Positions 31,437 through 42,046 of a stretch of 64,000 nt of DNA are shown piece after piece. The notes under the pieces are model-generated. The model was not told the DNA's origin. It did not search any database and saw nothing but the letters and a program-made list of their open reading frames with translations. This stretch comes from Oligoflexales bacterium. Its GTDB lineage: Bacteria; Bdellovibrionota_B; Oligoflexia; Oligoflexales; RGVZ01. The stretch covers positions 62,001 through 126,000 of the forward strand of contig CANLUT010000004.1 of the NCBI GenBank assembly GCA_947494335.1, given 5' to 3'. Made by a program: the position numbers and the translations under genes. Numbering within the stretch: the stretch's first letter is position 1; each line of letters begins with the position of its first letter.

Positions 31437-34400
31437 TTAAACCGGATTAATTTCCGGATTCACTTCCTGACCATCCTTGCGGAGCAGGTTCACATCAAGC
31501 GCAAGAGACTTAAGCTCCTGAACAAGAACGTTGAACGACTCTGGTAGGCCTGGTGTCATCATGTTGTTACCCTTGACGATCGACTCGTACATTCTGGTAC
31601 GACCCATAACGTCATCGGACTTCACAGTGAGGAACTCTTGAAGCGTATAGGCAGCGCCGTATGCTTCCATCGCCCACACTTCCATCTCTCCGAGACGCTG
31701 ACCACCGAACTGGGCTTTACCGCCAAGAGGCTGCTGGGTCACCATCGAGTATGGACCAATTGAGCGCGCGTGAATCTTCTCGTCGACCAAGTGGTGCAGT
31801 TTGAGAACGTACATGACACCGACGGTCACTTTTTTATCAAACTTGTTACCTGTGCGACCGTCATACAGTTCAACCTGACCGCTTGGATCCAGATCAGCAA
31901 GCTCAAGGGCAGATCTGATCTCCGGCTCAGCGACACCGTCAAACACTGGGTTTGCAAAGTGAACACCGTCTTTGAACTTACGGATGAATGCCTTCAGCTC
32001 ATCATCGGATGCCGACTTGATGAACTTGCGGACTTCAGCGTCCTGCGATTCATCCTTCCAAATCTCAAGAGCCATTTTTTCAAGAGCCGGACGATTGAAA
32101 TTCTCTTCAATGTAACGGTTTAGCTTCTCACCGAGGCCTTTTGCAGCCCAACCCAAGTGCGTTTCAAGAATCTGCCCGACGTTCATACGGCTTGGTACAC
32201 CAAGCGGGTTAAGAACAACGTCGACAGGACGCCCACTAGTTAGGAATGGCATATCTTCTTCTGGAAGAATACGTGATACGACACCCTTGTTTCCGTGACG
32301 ACCAGCCATCTTGTCACCAACCTGAAGCTTACGCTTGATGGCAACATAGATTTTAACCATCTTGATCACGCCCGGAGGTAATTCATCCCCCTTCTTGATC
32401 TTTTTGATTTTCTCATCTGTGAAGAATCTCTCGATATTGATCTTGTCGCGCAAGCTATCAAGAGCCTTCTTAAGATCTGTGTTCTTCGCGGCGTCTTTAA
32501 GAGACAACTGTTCCCAAAGGCTATAATCAAGACCATCGATCATGGCGCCATCAATCTTCGCACCTTTAGCAACAGCAACGTTTCCGTCTTTGTCCTTGAT
32601 ATCAACTGCGGTTACATCACCTGCGGCAATACGAATGAACTTTGTCGCAGCGGAATCGCGATAAATCGCGATCGTGTCAGCCTCATCCTTGCGGATGCGC
32701 GCTATTTCCTGCTCCTCAATCTGCTGGCTGCGGGCATCGCGGTCAGCTCCTTGGCGGGAGAATACTTTGGCGCCGATGACGGTACCAACAACTCCGGGAG
32801 GAACGCGCAGAGACGTGTCGCGTACGTCGCCTGCCTTCTCACCGAAGATGGCGCGAAGAAGTTTTTCTTCCGGCGTCAATTGGGTTTCGCCCTTCGGAGT
32901 AATCTTACCAGCAAGGATATCCCCTGGCTTTACTTCAGCACCGATACGGATAATACCGGCATCATCGATATTGCGGAGAGCCTCTTCGCCAACGTTTGGA
33001 ATATCGGCTGTGATCTCTTCCTGGCCAAGCTTAGTATCACGAGAGATACATTCGAACTCCTGGATGTGAACCGAAGTAAAGAGGTCTTCTTTAACGACGC
33101 GCTCAGAGATAAGAATGGAGTCCTCGAAGTTATAGCCGTTCCATGGCATGAACGCCACGACAACGTTTTGACCTAGAGCCAGCTCCCCCATCTCCGTTCC
33201 AAAGCCGTCGGCGATAATGTCACCGGGCTTCACCTGTTCGCCCTTACGAACGATTGGTTTTTGGTTAATACATGTGTCAACGTTGGAGCGCTTGTATTTT
33301 TGAAGCTTATAAATATCGACGTCTGTACCAACTTCAGTTGGGCTGTGATCTTTACCGGAGCTCTTAACAACAATTCGCTCAGCGTCAACGAACACAACTT
33401 CACCTTCACGGCGAGCCACAACAGTCGCACCGGAGTCACGCGCCACGGTTCTTTCAAGTCCGGTTCCAATCAACGGAGCCGATGTCCTGACAAGTGGCAC
33501 AGCTTGGCGCTGCATGTTAGAACCCATCAACGCACGGTTGGCGTCGTCGTTCTGAAGGAACGGAATCAAGGAGGCAGCAACCGACACCAATTGGTTGGTC
33601 GATACGTCCATGAGGTCAGCTTCTTCGAAACGGACCATCTCAGATTCGCCGCCGCGACGAGCACCGACGAGATCGTCTCCTTTGCGGGTGCCCTCTTTCA
33701 ATGCCAACGCAATAACGTGATCCTTCTGCTCTTCACGGGCGCCGTACCAAGTTACTTTACCATCAGACATCCCTTTGTAAGGCGTCTCAATGAATCCGTA
33801 CTCGTTAACTTTTGCGTAGGATGCAAGGCTTGCGATTAGACCGATGTTTGGACCTTCAGGCGTCTCTACTGGACAAATACGTCCGTAGTGCGTCGGGTGA
33901 ACGTCACGAACTTCGAATCCTGCACGATCACGGTTCAAACCCCCAGGACCAAGAGCCGAAAGACGACGCTTGTGTGTGATCTCTGAAAGTGGATTCGTCT
34001 GATCCATGAACTGGCTCAACTGGCTCGAACCAAAGAATTCTTTGACCACAGCAGCAGCTGGCTTGTTGTTGATGAAATCTGTCGGGAGAAGAGTTTCAAC
34101 GTCTTGCAACTGAAGACGCTCACGAATCGCTCTTTCAATTCTAAGAAGACCAATGCGGTACTGATTTTCCAGCAACTCACCAACAGCGCGAACACGACGG
34201 TTGCCAAGATGATCGATGTCATCGATTTCACCTTCGCCGTTCTTGAGTTTGATTAGGTACTTCACCGCTTCAAGAATGTCTTCTTTAGTCAGTGTTCTAT
34301 GCTCACGATCAATGTTAAGACCAAGGCGCTCGTTGAGCTTGATACGACCAACGATGCTTAAATCGTAGCGATCTGCATCAAAGAACAACTTATTGAATAG

Positions 34401-35558
34401 GTCGTTTGCCGACTCTAATGTTGGGGGATCGCCCGGACGCATACGCTTGTAGACTTCAACAACCGCTTCGTCACGAGAGCCAACCTTGTCGTTAACCAGC
34501 GTGTTGCGGAACGATGCGTCGACGTTAACGTTGTCGATGAATAGAACCTGGAACTCAGTGATACCGTGATCGAAAAGCTTTGTGATCTCAGCTTTACCGA
34601 ATTCAGTATTCAGCGGGACGACTACCTCGCCACTTGCATCTTTGATGTCCATGGCTGCAATTTTGCCAAGAATATCTTCTGCAGCGACATGCTGATACTC
34701 GAGCTTCGCTTGCTGCATCTTGCGAATAGCACCCGGGGTAATACGACGACCGCGCTTACAATAAACTTCACCGGTTTTTGGGTCGACAATATCAGAGCTG
34801 GCCTTTTGGCCTTTGAGAAGATCGTAATCAAGACGCTTCTCAAATTTTCCGTCTTTAATACGGATTGATTCACGCTTGTAGAAGTGATCAAGCAATTCTG
34901 ATTCAGAGTAACCCAAAGCCTTCAGCAAGATTGAAGCGTGAAGTTTTCGGCGACGGTCAATACGAACGTGCAGAATGTCTTTTGTATCAAATTCGAAATC
35001 AAGCCAGCTTCCACGATATGGAATGATGCGGGCTGAATAAATTACTTTTCCAGTGGTGCTGTTGCGACCTTTGTCGTGATCAAAGAAAACACCAGATGAA
35101 CGATGCAGCTGAGAGACGATAACGCGCTCAGTACCGTTAATGATGAAGGTTCCATCCGCAGTCATCAAAGGAATTTCACCGAAGTAAACTTCCTGCTCTT
35201 TGACGTCCTTGATGGATTTGACTTCCTTGTCCCAGATGACAAGGCGAATGACAACGCGCAAAGGCGCCGCGTAGCTCATGCCGCGCTGACGACATTCGTC
35301 CACAGTGTATTTAGGTTCTTCGAAGTGATAGCTTTCAAACTCAACTGATGCAGTTTCGTTCGTATCTTTGATCGGAAAAACAGACTTGAACACAGCCTGC
35401 AAACCCATCGTCTTGCGCTTTGATGGCTCGACGTCGGCTTGAAGAAATTGTGCGTAACTGCTTCTCTGAATCTCAATTAGATACGGAATCTCAACTGCAG
35501 GAAGGACTTTTGCAAAGCTTTTACGGGGACGAGTGTAGCTAGCTGCCAAGGAGGTCAT
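31437..35558 (-). CDS. rpoB: RNA polymerase beta subunit
   Basis: 1373 residues from the ATG at 35558, chosen because AGGAG lies seven bases upstream; a longer frame begins eight codons earlier without a binding site. The rifampicin pocket reads [20 protein letters not shown], with Thr where E. coli has the first Asn of QNNP and no familiar resistance change. Other landmarks are [16 protein letters not shown], the catalytic-side [14 protein letters not shown] and the C-terminal [18 protein letters not shown]. Confidence 0.98.
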   Translation of the reverse strand: MTSLAASYTRPRKSFAKVLPAVEIPYLIEIQRSSYAQFLQADVEPSKRKTMGLQAVFKSVFPIKDTNETASVEFESYHFEEPKYTVDECRQRGMSYAAPLRVVIRLVIWDKEVKSIKDVKEQEVYFGEIPLMTADGTFIINGTERVIVSQLHRSSGVFFDHDKGRNSTTGKVIYSARIIPYRGSWLDFEFDTKDILHVRIDRRRKLHASILLKALGYSESELLDHFYKRESIRIKDGKFEKRLDYDLLKGQKASSDIVDPKTGEVYCKRGRRITPGAIRKMQQAKLEYQHVAAEDILGKIAAMDIKDASGEVVVPLNTEFGKAEITKLFDHGITEFQVLFIDNVNVDASFRNTLVNDKVGSRDEAVVEVYKRMRPGDPPTLESANDLFNKLFFDADRYDLSIVGRIKLNERLGLNIDREHRTLTKEDILEAVKYLIKLKNGEGEIDDIDHLGNRRVRAVGELLENQYRIGLLRIERAIRERLQLQDVETLLPTDFINNKPAAAVVKEFFGSSQLSQFMDQTNPLSEITHKRRLSALGPGGLNRDRAGFEVRDVHPTHYGRICPVETPEGPNIGLIASLASYAKVNEYGFIETPYKGMSDGKVTWYGAREEQKDHVIALALKEGTRKGDDLVGARRGGESEMVRFEEADLMDVSTNQLVSVAASLIPFLQNDDANRALMGSNMQRQAVPLVRTSAPLIGTGLERTVARDSGATVVARREGEVVFVDAERIVVKSSGKDHSPTEVGTDVDIYKLQKYKRSNVDTCINQKPIVRKGEQVKPGDIIADGFGTEMGELALGQNVVVAFMPWNGYNFEDSILISERVVKEDLFTSVHIQEFECISRDTKLGQEEITADIPNVGEEALRNIDDAGIIRIGAEVKPGDILAGKITPKGETQLTPEEKLLRAIFGEKAGDVRDTSLRVPPGVVGTVIGAKVFSRQGADRDARSQQIEEQEIARIRKDEADTIAIYRDSAATKFIRIAAGDVTAVDIKDKDGNVAVAKGAKIDGAMIDGLDYSLWEQLSLKDAAKNTDLKKALDSLRDKINIERFFTDEKIKKIKKGDELPPGVIKMVKIYVAIKRKLQVGDKMAGRHGNKGVVSRILPEEDMPFLTSGRPVDVVLNPLGVPSRMNVGQILETHLGWAAKGLGEKLNRYIEENFNRPALEKMALEIWKDESQDAEVRKFIKSASDDELKAFIRKFKDGVHFANPVFDGVAEPEIRSALELADLDPSGQVELYDGRTGNKFDKKVTVGVMYVLKLHHLVDEKIHARSIGPYSMVTQQPLGGKAQFGGQRLGEMEVWAMEAYGAAYTLQEFLTVKSDDVMGRTRMYESIVKGNNMMTPGLPESFNVLVQELKSLALDVNLLRKDGQEVNPEINPV

Positions 35559-35653
35559 GAAATTCTCCTGAATTATTAGCAAAATAAGAAACCGCAGTAT
35601 AACAGCCGTTCAGACGTCGCGATAGCTAAATCTGACGGTAAATAGCAGACAAC

Positions 35654-35687
35654 AGCAGCCCGAGAGCGATTTCGCCCCCGAGCTGCT
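35654..35687 (-). other. hairpin in the rplL-rpoB gap
   Basis: AGCAGC / GCTGCT outer stem with a GC-rich inner stem (CGAGAGCG / CGCCCCCG, imperfect), no T-run. In enteric bacteria this gap holds an attenuator and an RNase III site that set the ratio of L7/L12 to beta; an equivalent role here is inference from position. Confidence 0.5.
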
Positions 35688-35715
35688 TGTTCAGCCTGCA
35701 GCAAGCAAATAGGAA

Positions 35716-36096
35716 TTACTTGAATTCGACTTTGCCGCCAGCAGTCTCAAGAGCCTTCTTGATTTTATCTGCTTCTTCTTTGCTGACACCTTCTTTAACG
35801 GTCTTAGGAGCGCCTTCAACAAGGTCTTTCGCTTCTTTAAGGCCGAGTCCGGTGATCGTGCGTACTTCTTTGATAACGTTGATCTTGTTTGCACCGCCAT
35901 CCTTAAGGATAACTGTGAACTCAGTTTGCTCTTCAGCAGCTGGTGCAGCTGCAGCACCGCCTGGAGCAGCTGCAAATGCAACTGGAGCGGCAGCGCTTAC
36001 GCCAAACTTAGTTTCGAGTTCCTTAACGAGTTCAGAAGCTTCAAGAAGCGTCATGTTCTCTAGGAATTGTACGACTTGTTCTTTAGTAACTGACAT
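35716..36096 (-). CDS. rplL: 50S ribosomal protein L7/L12
   Basis: Stalk protein that recruits translation GTPases. 126 residues: N-terminal dimer domain, an alanine/proline hinge ([18 protein letters not shown]) and a C-terminal domain with [27 protein letters not shown], ending [20 protein letters not shown]. Confidence 0.98.
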   Translation of the reverse strand: MSVTKEQVVQFLENMTLLEASELVKELETKFGVSAAAPVAFAAAPGGAAAAPAAEEQTEFTVILKDGGANKINVIKEVRTITGLGLKEAKDLVEGAPKTVKEGVSKEEADKIKKALETAGGKVEFK

Positions 36097-36150
36097 GGTG
36101 TCCTCCCATTTGGTTCTCAGGCTGCTTGATCACAACCTGGGAAATTGTTG

Positions 36151-36678
36151 TTATTGTTTCTTTTCTTTAATTGCATTGATAACTTGAACGAGGTTTCTAG
36201 GCACACCGTTGAGAACTCCGAGGAGTCCACGGTGCGGAGAAACCAATAGTCCCACAATCTGACCCAAGAGCACTTCCTTGCTTGGAAGAGAGGCGATTGC
36301 CTTCACGTCCTTTGCAGAAAGCTTCTTGGAATCCATGACACCAGCCGTGATCTTGAAAAGTTCGTTGTCCTTTTCAAAGTCCGACAGGGCCTTGGCGCCG
36401 GCTGCTGCATCACCATAGAGGAATGCAATTCCGACTGGGCCTTTAAGGCTGTCTGCAAGAGCTTTCGCATCTTGAGCCTTACCTTCTACAGCCTTCTTAG
36501 CAACGCGGTTTTTAACGATCCGGAACTCGCCATTGACCTTTTTCAGAGCTTTGCGAAGCTCGGTCAGGCTCGCCACGGTCAATCCGCGGTACTCAGCCAA
36601 TACGGCTGCGTTTGCTTTTTCAAAACGGCCCTCTGCTACGACGCGGAGTGCCTCTTTACCTTTACGATCCATTGCCAT
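36151..36678 (-). CDS. rplJ: 50S ribosomal protein L10
   Basis: Anchors the L7/L12 stalk on the ribosome. 175 residues, with AEYRGLTVASLTELRKALKK and FRIVKNRVAKKA typical of the rRNA-binding part and a C-terminal helix (GLLGVLNGVPRNLVQVINAI) for L7/L12 dimers. It lies 54 bases before rplL. Confidence 0.96.
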   Translation of the reverse strand: MAMDRKGKEALRVVAEGRFEKANAAVLAEYRGLTVASLTELRKALKKVNGEFRIVKNRVAKKAVEGKAQDAKALADSLKGPVGIAFLYGDAAAGAKALSDFEKDNELFKITAGVMDSKKLSAKDVKAIASLPSKEVLLGQIVGLLVSPHRGLLGVLNGVPRNLVQVINAIKEKKQ

Positions 36679-36717
36679 TGCTTTACCCTCTCTGCTTATC
36701 AGCTACTGTGCGATGGC

Positions 36718-37410
36718 TTACGCTCTGAATGGTGCTGGGTCAACTTTGACACCAGGACTCATCGTCGCAGACATGCTGATTTTCTTAAGATAGGTACCCT
36801 TGGCGGACGCGGGCTTCGCTCGAGCGATTGCTTCCAGCACCGCACGAGCATTGTCAGTAAGCTTCTCAGCAGTAAAGCTGGCCTTACCGACTGGAGCGTG
36901 AACAATACCCGCCTTGTCGACGCGGTACTCAACACGACCTGCCTTGAGTTCATTGATTGCTTTAACTACGTCCATCGTCACAGTACCGAGTTTTGGGTTC
37001 GGCATGAGACCACGAGGGCCAAGAACGCGACCAAGTTTACCGACAACACCCATCATATCTGGGGTTGCGATCACTTGATCAAAGTCCAGCCATCCGCCGT
37101 TAATGCGATTGCCAAGGTCATCCCCACCCACCGCTTCAACGCCAGCATTCTGAGCCGCCTGAGCTGCTTCGCCTTTGGCGAATACAACAATGCGGACAGT
37201 CTTGCCGAGACCATGGGGAAGAGCCACCGCACCGCGAACGTTTTGGTCCGCTTGACGAGGGTCTACGCCCAGGTTCACCGCAAGGTCAACCGTCGCGTCG
37301 AATTTGGTGTAGCAAGTTTCCTTGACTAGCTTGGTCGCTTCGTCGAGTGGATAAGTTTTTTCCCTGTCCACTTTGGCGATAGCGGCCTTGTACTTTTTGC
37401 CACGAGCCAT
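36718..37410 (-). CDS. rplA: 50S ribosomal protein L1
   Basis: L1 stalk protein, also the usual translational repressor of its own operon. 230 residues with [20 protein letters not shown] at the start, [20 protein letters not shown], the signature [18 protein letters not shown] and [20 protein letters not shown]. Confidence 0.97.
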   Translation of the reverse strand: MARGKKYKAAIAKVDREKTYPLDEATKLVKETCYTKFDATVDLAVNLGVDPRQADQNVRGAVALPHGLGKTVRIVVFAKGEAAQAAQNAGVEAVGGDDLGNRINGGWLDFDQVIATPDMMGVVGKLGRVLGPRGLMPNPKLGTVTMDVVKAINELKAGRVEYRVDKAGIVHAPVGKASFTAEKLTDNARAVLEAIARAKPASAKGTYLKKISMSATMSPGVKVDPAPFRA

Positions 37411-37497
37411 TTTCTATATCTCCGTAGTACAATCGAACGCCAGAGGCGCTCTCCTACATTGCCCACCCTCAGCCACCATGGCTAAGGTAGAACAAAC

Positions 37498-37920
37498 TCA
37501 TTTAACCTCAAGACCCATGGAGCGGGCGGAACCTGCAATGATCTTCGCCGCTTGGTCGATATCATATGCATTGAGGTCTTCCATTTTCATCTTCGCGACT
37601 TCTTTGACTTGCGCCATAGTTACGCTTCCACAAGTAGCCTTGCCCGGGGTCTGGGAACCGGACTCGATCTTGGCCATCTTCTTCAATAGACTGGTCGCTG
37701 GCGGCGACTTCGTCAGGAAAGAAAACGACTTGTCTGCGTAAACCGTGATGATTGTCGGAAGAATATCACCAGCTTGCTTCTGTGTTTTAGCGTTGAACTC
37801 TTTGCAGAAAGCCATGATGTTAACACCACGCTGACCGAGAGCTGGACCAATCGGCGGCGATGGGTTTGCCTTACCTGCCGGAATTTGCAACTTAATGAAA
37901 CCAACTACTTTTTTTGCCAT
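37498..37920 (-). CDS. rplK: 50S ribosomal protein L11
   Basis: Forms the GTPase-associated centre and is required for the RelA stringent response. 140 residues with [20 protein letters not shown] at the N terminus (the thiostrepton-site proline region) and the ending [15 protein letters not shown]. Confidence 0.97.
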   Translation of the reverse strand: MAKKVVGFIKLQIPAGKANPSPPIGPALGQRGVNIMAFCKEFNAKTQKQAGDILPTIITVYADKSFSFLTKSPPATSLLKKMAKIESGSQTPGKATCGSVTMAQVKEVAKMKMEDLNAYDIDQAAKIIAGSARSMGLEVK

Positions 37921-38081
37921 TTTCGAATCCCTTTGCTCAAACGTCTGTCACTCAGATTTCTGGGAGCAGCTCAAGCCTTAAAAAACGAGAGTGCCGTCTA
38001 TATTGAAAAACAGTCAATCTGTCAAGAAAGCTTTTGAGAGCCGAATAAGCTTTCAGCACCCGCTGTCTGACGGAGTGTTAT

Positions 38082-38645
38082 TTAGCCAATTTTCTCCACC
38101 TGGCCGTAATCAAGCTCCACCGGAGTCTCACGACCAAAGATACTGACAAGAATACGCAGCTTCATCTTGTCTGGGCGAACCTCATCAATCACACCATCAA
38201 AGTTGGTGAATGGGCCATCCTTCACCTTAACGCTCTCACCCTTGCGGAAGTTTACCTCGGCGCGAACCTGCTGCTTCTGAGCCTCAACAGCCTCAGGAGA
38301 GGTCAACCTAAGAACTTCAGCATCCGTTATTGGGCGAGGCGGGCGACGGGAATCACCACCGACAAAACCCGTGATTTTTGGAGTATTTCGAACTAACGCT
38401 CCGGTTTCATCAGAAAAATCCATCTCGACGAGAATGTAGCCAGGGAAAGACGTCTTTTCGACACGCTTTTTCTTGCCGCTTTTGAGTAGAGTTTCAGTCG
38501 CGGTGCGAGGGACAAAAATCTGGCCGAATTTGCCTTCCATACCCTGAGCTTTAATACGCTCCATTAAGCCTTGACGAGCTTTCTCTTCAGAACCAGTGTG
38601 GGTATGAACCACGTACCATTTTTTACTTGTTGTTGCAGTTTCCAC
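38082..38645 (-). CDS. nusG: transcription elongation/antitermination factor NusG
   Basis: Binds RNA polymerase, suppresses pausing and links to ribosomes or Rho. The start is placed at GTG 38645 (187 residues) because GGAG lies eight bases upstream and E. coli NusG has 181; the longer frame from TTG 38705 would overlap secE by 34 bases. The N-terminal domain begins KKWYVVHTHTGSEEKARQGL, with FPGYILVEMDF and TPKITGFVGG; the KOW domain reads ESVKVKDGPFTNFDGVIDEV. Confidence 0.95.
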   Translation of the reverse strand: METATTSKKWYVVHTHTGSEEKARQGLMERIKAQGMEGKFGQIFVPRTATETLLKSGKKKRVEKTSFPGYILVEMDFSDETGALVRNTPKITGFVGGDSRRPPRPITDAEVLRLTSPEAVEAQKQQVRAEVNFRKGESVKVKDGPFTNFDGVIDEVRPDKMKLRILVSIFGRETPVELDYGQVEKIG

Positions 38646-38671
38646 GGGACTTTCTCCGATAGCTGAAGCGC

Positions 38672-39052
38672 TTACGCCAACAGCAATTTCAAAATCTTGG
38701 CCCAAGCCATATCAAACACAGTCAATATCACCGAAAAGATTGCCACGACAACGCAGACAATCATTGTAAGCTTCTTAGTGTTCTCCCAGTCAGGCCATTG
38801 CACTTTGCGCAACTCCCCAACCGAAGCCAAAAAATATTCATGACGCTCAGGATCGCGAGCAATCAACCAAATTGTCAGCACTCCCAACACGACGGCGAGT
38901 GCAATGCTCCCAGCGTTGAAGCCAGCTTCATAACGCTCAAGCCAACCGGACTTAAGGCCGATGAACATGAACATCTTCCAAAACACGAATCCCGCCAAAC
39001 AAGCCCATGAGGCATAGACGGTTCTGAGCCATGTAGCATCATCTTTTTGCAT
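38672..39052 (-). CDS. secE: preprotein translocase subunit SecE
   Basis: Clamp subunit of the SecYEG channel. 126 residues with three membrane helices, the long E. coli form; many bacteria have only the last. The conserved cytoplasmic stretch is ELRKVQWPDWENTKKLT, followed by the final helix. It lies 26 bases before nusG. Confidence 0.93.
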   Translation of the reverse strand: MQKDDATWLRTVYASWACLAGFVFWKMFMFIGLKSGWLERYEAGFNAGSIALAVVLGVLTIWLIARDPERHEYFLASVGELRKVQWPDWENTKKLTMIVCVVVAIFSVILTVFDMAWAKILKLLLA

Positions 39053-39089
39053 ATTTCACCTACAAAACCAAAGCAAAATTTCAGGTAAG

Positions 39090-39165
39090 TGGCAGGCGAG
39101 GAGGGACTCGAACCCACAACAAACGGATTTGGAATCCGTCGCTCTACCATTGGAGCTACTCGCCT
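39090..39165 (-). tRNA. tRNA-Trp (anticodon CCA)
   Basis: 76 bases with CCA encoded. Acceptor AGGCGAG/CTCGCCT, anticodon loop TTCCAAA, T arm with TTCGAGT. It stands between tuf and secE, a place it occupies in many bacteria. The L33 gene rpmG often found beside it is not present. Confidence 0.95.
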
Positions 39166-39177
39166 TTAGTTGGACAC

Positions 39178-39208
39178 GATAAAAAGTGGCCCCTTTCGGA
39201 GCCACTTT
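39178..39208 (-). terminator. terminator/attenuator after tuf
   Basis: Stem AAAGTGGC / GCCACTTT (39183-39190, 39201-39208) followed on the minus strand by TTTTTATC. It is 17 bases after the tuf stop and 13 bases ahead of tRNA-Trp, so downstream genes need partial read-through or their own promoter. Confidence 0.8.
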
Positions 39209-39225
39209 CAGGAACTTAGAACCGA

Positions 39226-40419
39226 TTAATCAAGAATGTCAGCTACAACGCCGGCGCCAACGGTACGGCCACCTTCGCGGATCGCGAAACGAAGCTGCTT
39301 ATCCATAGCGATCGGAGTGATGAGCTCGACTTCCATAGCGATGTTGTCGCCTGGCATAACCATTTCAACATTGTCTGGCAACTTGATGGAACCAGTAACG
39401 TCTGTTGTACGGAAGTAGAACTGAGGACGGTATCCTTTGAAGAATGGAGTGTGACGTCCGCCTTCTTCTTTTGTAAGGATGTAAACCTCTGCCTTGAACT
39501 TCTTGTGAGGCTTGATGGAACCTGGCTTGGCAAGAACCTGCCCACGCTGAACGTCTTCACGCTTTGTACCGCGCAGAAGAATACCGCAGTTGTCGCCAGC
39601 ACGACCTTCGTCGAGAAGTTTACGGAACATCTCAACACCGGTACATGTTGTTTTTTGGGTGTCACGGATACCGACGATTTCCATTTCATCGCCAGTCCTG
39701 ATGATACCGCGCTCAACACGACCAGTTACAACAGTTCCACGACCAGAGATCGAGAACACGTCTTCGATTGGCATCAAGAATGGCAAATCAACTGGACGCT
39801 CAGGCAGCGGAATATAGCTGTCACAAGCAGCGATCAAGTCACAGATCTTCTTGCCCCAGTCGCTGTTTGGATCTTGGGACTCAAGAGCCTTGAGTGCAGA
39901 TCCGCGCACAACTGGAGTGTCGTCGCCTGGGAACTTGTATGTGTTGAGGAGTTCACGAACTTCCATCTCTACAAGATCGAGAAGCTCAGAATCGTCAACC
40001 ATGTCACACTTGTTCATGAATACAACAATCTTAGGAACGCCTACTTGGCGAGAAAGAAGGATGTGCTCACGAGTCTGTGGCATCGGGCCGTCAGAAGCGG
40101 ATACAACGAGAATCGCGCCGTCCATCTGAGCAGCACCAGTAATCATGTTTTTCACGTAGTCAGCGTGACCTGGGCAGTCAACGTGCGCGTAGTGACGAGT
40201 ATCAGACTCGTACTCAACGTGTGTCGTGGAGATCGTAATACCACGAGCTTTTTCTTCAGGTGACTTGTCGATTTGGTCATACGCCAATCCCTGTCCACCG
40301 AACTTCTTCGCCATGATAAACGTAATCGCCGCAGTAAGTGTTGTCTTACCGTGGTCAACGTGGCCAATCGTACCGATGTTAACGTGTGGTTTCTTCCGCT
40401 CAAACTTCTCTTTTGCCAT
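39226..40419 (-). CDS. tuf: translation elongation factor Tu
   Basis: GTPase that delivers aminoacyl-tRNA to the ribosome. 397 residues. G1 [11 protein letters not shown]2 [13 protein letters not shown]3 DCPGHADY, G4 NKCDMVD and the C-terminal [20 protein letters not shown] are all standard. GGGAGGAAGCC precedes the ATG. It is preceded by four tRNA genes as in the E. coli tufB operon. No second tuf lies in this window. Confidence 0.98.
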   Translation of the reverse strand: MAKEKFERKKPHVNIGTIGHVDHGKTTLTAAITFIMAKKFGGQGLAYDQIDKSPEEKARGITISTTHVEYESDTRHYAHVDCPGHADYVKNMITGAAQMDGAILVVSASDGPMPQTREHILLSRQVGVPKIVVFMNKCDMVDDSELLDLVEMEVRELLNTYKFPGDDTPVVRGSALKALESQDPNSDWGKKICDLIAACDSYIPLPERPVDLPFLMPIEDVFSISGRGTVVTGRVERGIIRTGDEMEIVGIRDTQKTTCTGVEMFRKLLDEGRAGDNCGILLRGTKREDVQRGQVLAKPGSIKPHKKFKAEVYILTKEEGGRHTPFFKGYRPQFYFRTTDVTGSIKLPDNVEMVMPGDNIAMEVELITPIAMDKQLRFAIREGGRTVGAGVVADILD

Positions 40420-40595
40420 TGGCTTCCTCCCGCTATTGGCAGTCTAAAAAGCAAAACTAAATATCTACAAACTAATCGTTCACCACGCTAAAGTCTTACG
40501 AACTTCGGAATGGATGGGACGCAAACATTACCACCGATGCAGCACATTGTCGAGCCAAACGCCTATCGCGCGGCACCGACAGAGTCCTGGGAAGG

Positions 40596-40671
40596 TGGAG
40601 CCTCGGACGGGACTTGAACCCGTGACCTCGTCCTTACCAAGGACGTGCTCTACCAACTGAGCTACCGAGGC
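40596..40671 (-). tRNA. tRNA-Thr (anticodon GGU)
   Basis: 76 bases, CCA encoded. Acceptor GCCTCGG/CCGAGGC, anticodon stem CGTCC/GGACG with loop TTGGTAA, T loop TTCAAGT. Fourth tRNA of the cluster, closest to tuf. Confidence 0.95.
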
Positions 40672-40676
40672 AGTGT

Positions 40677-40752
40677 TGGAGCGGAAGACGAGGGTCGAAC
40701 TCGCGACATTTAGCTTGGAAGGCTAATGCTCTACCAACTGAGCTACTTCCGC
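40677..40752 (-). tRNA. tRNA-Gly (anticodon UCC)
   Basis: 76 bases, CCA encoded. Acceptor GCGGAAG/CTTCCGC, anticodon loop CTTCCAA, T loop TTCGACC. Five bases upstream of tRNA-Thr(GGU). Confidence 0.95.
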
Positions 40753-40829
40753 TTACCCTGAGCGCTTACTGCAAAGACACTCCACAAACTGCTGAAACCG
40801 GTATTCGGCACTCCGGCTAGCCGACTCGA

Positions 40830-40915
40830 TGGTGGATGGGGAAGGATTCGAACCTTCGAAGACTATTGCCAACAGGTTTACAGCCTGTCCCCTTTGGCCA
40901 CTTGGGTACCCATCC
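40830..40915 (-). tRNA. tRNA-Tyr (anticodon GUA)
   Basis: 86 bases with a long variable arm typical of tyrosine tRNA and CCA encoded. Acceptor GGATGGG/CCCATCC, anticodon loop CTGTAAA. Confidence 0.95.
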
Positions 40916-40935
40916 GCAAGTCCGTGTTTTTCAGC

Positions 40936-41011
40936 TGGAGCTGGCGATGGGACTTGAACCCGCAACCTGCTGATTACAAATCAGCTGCTCTACCAATTGA
41001 GCTACGCCAGC
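40936..41011 (-). tRNA. tRNA-Thr (anticodon UGU)
   Basis: 76 bases, CCA encoded. Acceptor GCTGGCG/CGCCAGC, anticodon stem GCTGA/TCAGC with loop TTTGTAA. First tRNA of the four-gene cluster. Confidence 0.95.
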
Positions 41012-41115
41012 AGCAAGTGAAAACACTTCTTCAACAATCCCTCTCGAAGATCAGTGCTGAACTACCAACGTGTATCGCTGGAAATAAGCACACGAATCCA
41101 CAAAAGGGAGCAGTT

Positions 41116-41144
41116 GTGATACATGCAGAGCGAATCGCTGTCAA
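41116..41144 (-). promoter_or_regulatory. promoter of the tRNA-tuf operon
   Basis: Perfect -35 TTGACA (41139-41144), a 17-base spacer, and -10 TATCAC (41116-41121). An AT-rich stretch lies upstream of the -35. The start would be about 100 bases ahead of tRNA-Thr(UGU), leaving a 5' leader to be trimmed by tRNA processing. Confidence 0.75.
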
Positions 41145-41215
41145 GCAAACTAAAACTTGAAAAAGCGTATTTTTCTCTAAACAAGCAGGGGGCTTGCCTC
41201 TAAAACAAGCACAGT

Positions 41216-42046
41216 CTATTGTCTTTGAAACAAGCCGTGCATGAGAATGCCGGCAGCAACCGACACATTTAGTGAATCCAAGGATTTCGGAGCCCCAGGA
41301 ACCGAGATTTTAACGTCGCAACGACCAAGAACGTGCTGACTTATTCCCTTGTCCTCGGCACCCAAAACAAGAGCTTGCCTCTCGAATCGACCGCGAACCT
41401 TCGACAAATCATCACCGTCCATTGCTGCGCCCAATACCCAGAAGTTATTGGACTTTAACTCCTCCAAGGCCCGCGAAACATTGACGACTACAACCAGATC
41501 CGTGAGAGCAAAGCCGCCCTGAGCTGTGTTGACGCTAGCCTGAGTCAGTAGAACCTGACGCTTCTCCGGCACGATCACGTAGCGAACACCAAAAAATGCG
41601 GCTGTTCTGACGATAGCTCCTAAATTTCTCGGATCAGAAATATGATCAAGAACTACAACAAGATCATTTTTCGAGTTGGAAGACTTGATATCTTCCAACA
41701 AAGCTGACCAGTGCAAAGACTCATGCTTGACATGAGCCCACGCTGGAGTCGGCGGCAGTTGCTCTGCACCATCCTCTGCAATAACAGAAATTTCGCATCG
41801 AAAGTCGGCAAGCTCATCTCGCACAAGTTTCAGAGATCGATCTTTCGCAAAAACTTTGATTACGGATTTTGGTCGGTGTCTTAAATACTCGCGAATTGCA
41901 GCAACGCCTTCAACAACAAAAACGCCCTCCGGAAGAGAGGCCCGCTCCTGCCGCCTCTGTGATGAGGATCGTTGCGCTAATGGTTTTTTCGATGAAAAAA
42001 CCTCTTCCTTACTTCGTGGTGCACGGCGTGACTGTTTGAATTTCAA
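41216..42046 (-). CDS. rlmB: 23S rRNA 2'-O-methylguanosine methyltransferase, RlmB type
   Basis: SPOUT methyltransferase; RlmB modifies a conserved guanosine in 23S rRNA, though the sequence alone cannot exclude a relative with another target. 276 residues from a TTG start that overlaps the stop of the preceding gene (TTGA) and has AGGGAG eight bases upstream. The three motifs are SDPRNLGAIVRTAAFFG, VLGAEDKGISQHV and ISVPGAPKSLDSLNVSVAAG. The basic first 35 residues (RRAPRSKEEVFSSKK) are outside the usual domain. Last gene of the NtrYX operon. Confidence 0.85.
   Translation of the reverse strand: MKFKQSRRAPRSKEEVFSSKKPLAQRSSSQRRQERASLPEGVFVVEGVAAIREYLRHRPKSVIKVFAKDRSLKLVRDELADFRCEISVIAEDGAEQLPPTPAWAHVKHESLHWSALLEDIKSSNSKNDLVVVLDHISDPRNLGAIVRTAAFFGVRYVIVPEKRQVLLTQASVNTAQGGFALTDLVVVVNVSRALEELKSNNFWVLGAAMDGDDLSKVRGRFERQALVLGAEDKGISQHVLGRCDVKISVPGAPKSLDSLNVSVAAGILMHGLFQRQ

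Noticed and set aside
38646-38705. 20-residue N-terminal extension of NusG from TTG
   Set aside because: It overlaps secE and is not part of the NusG family; GTG 38645 has a binding site.
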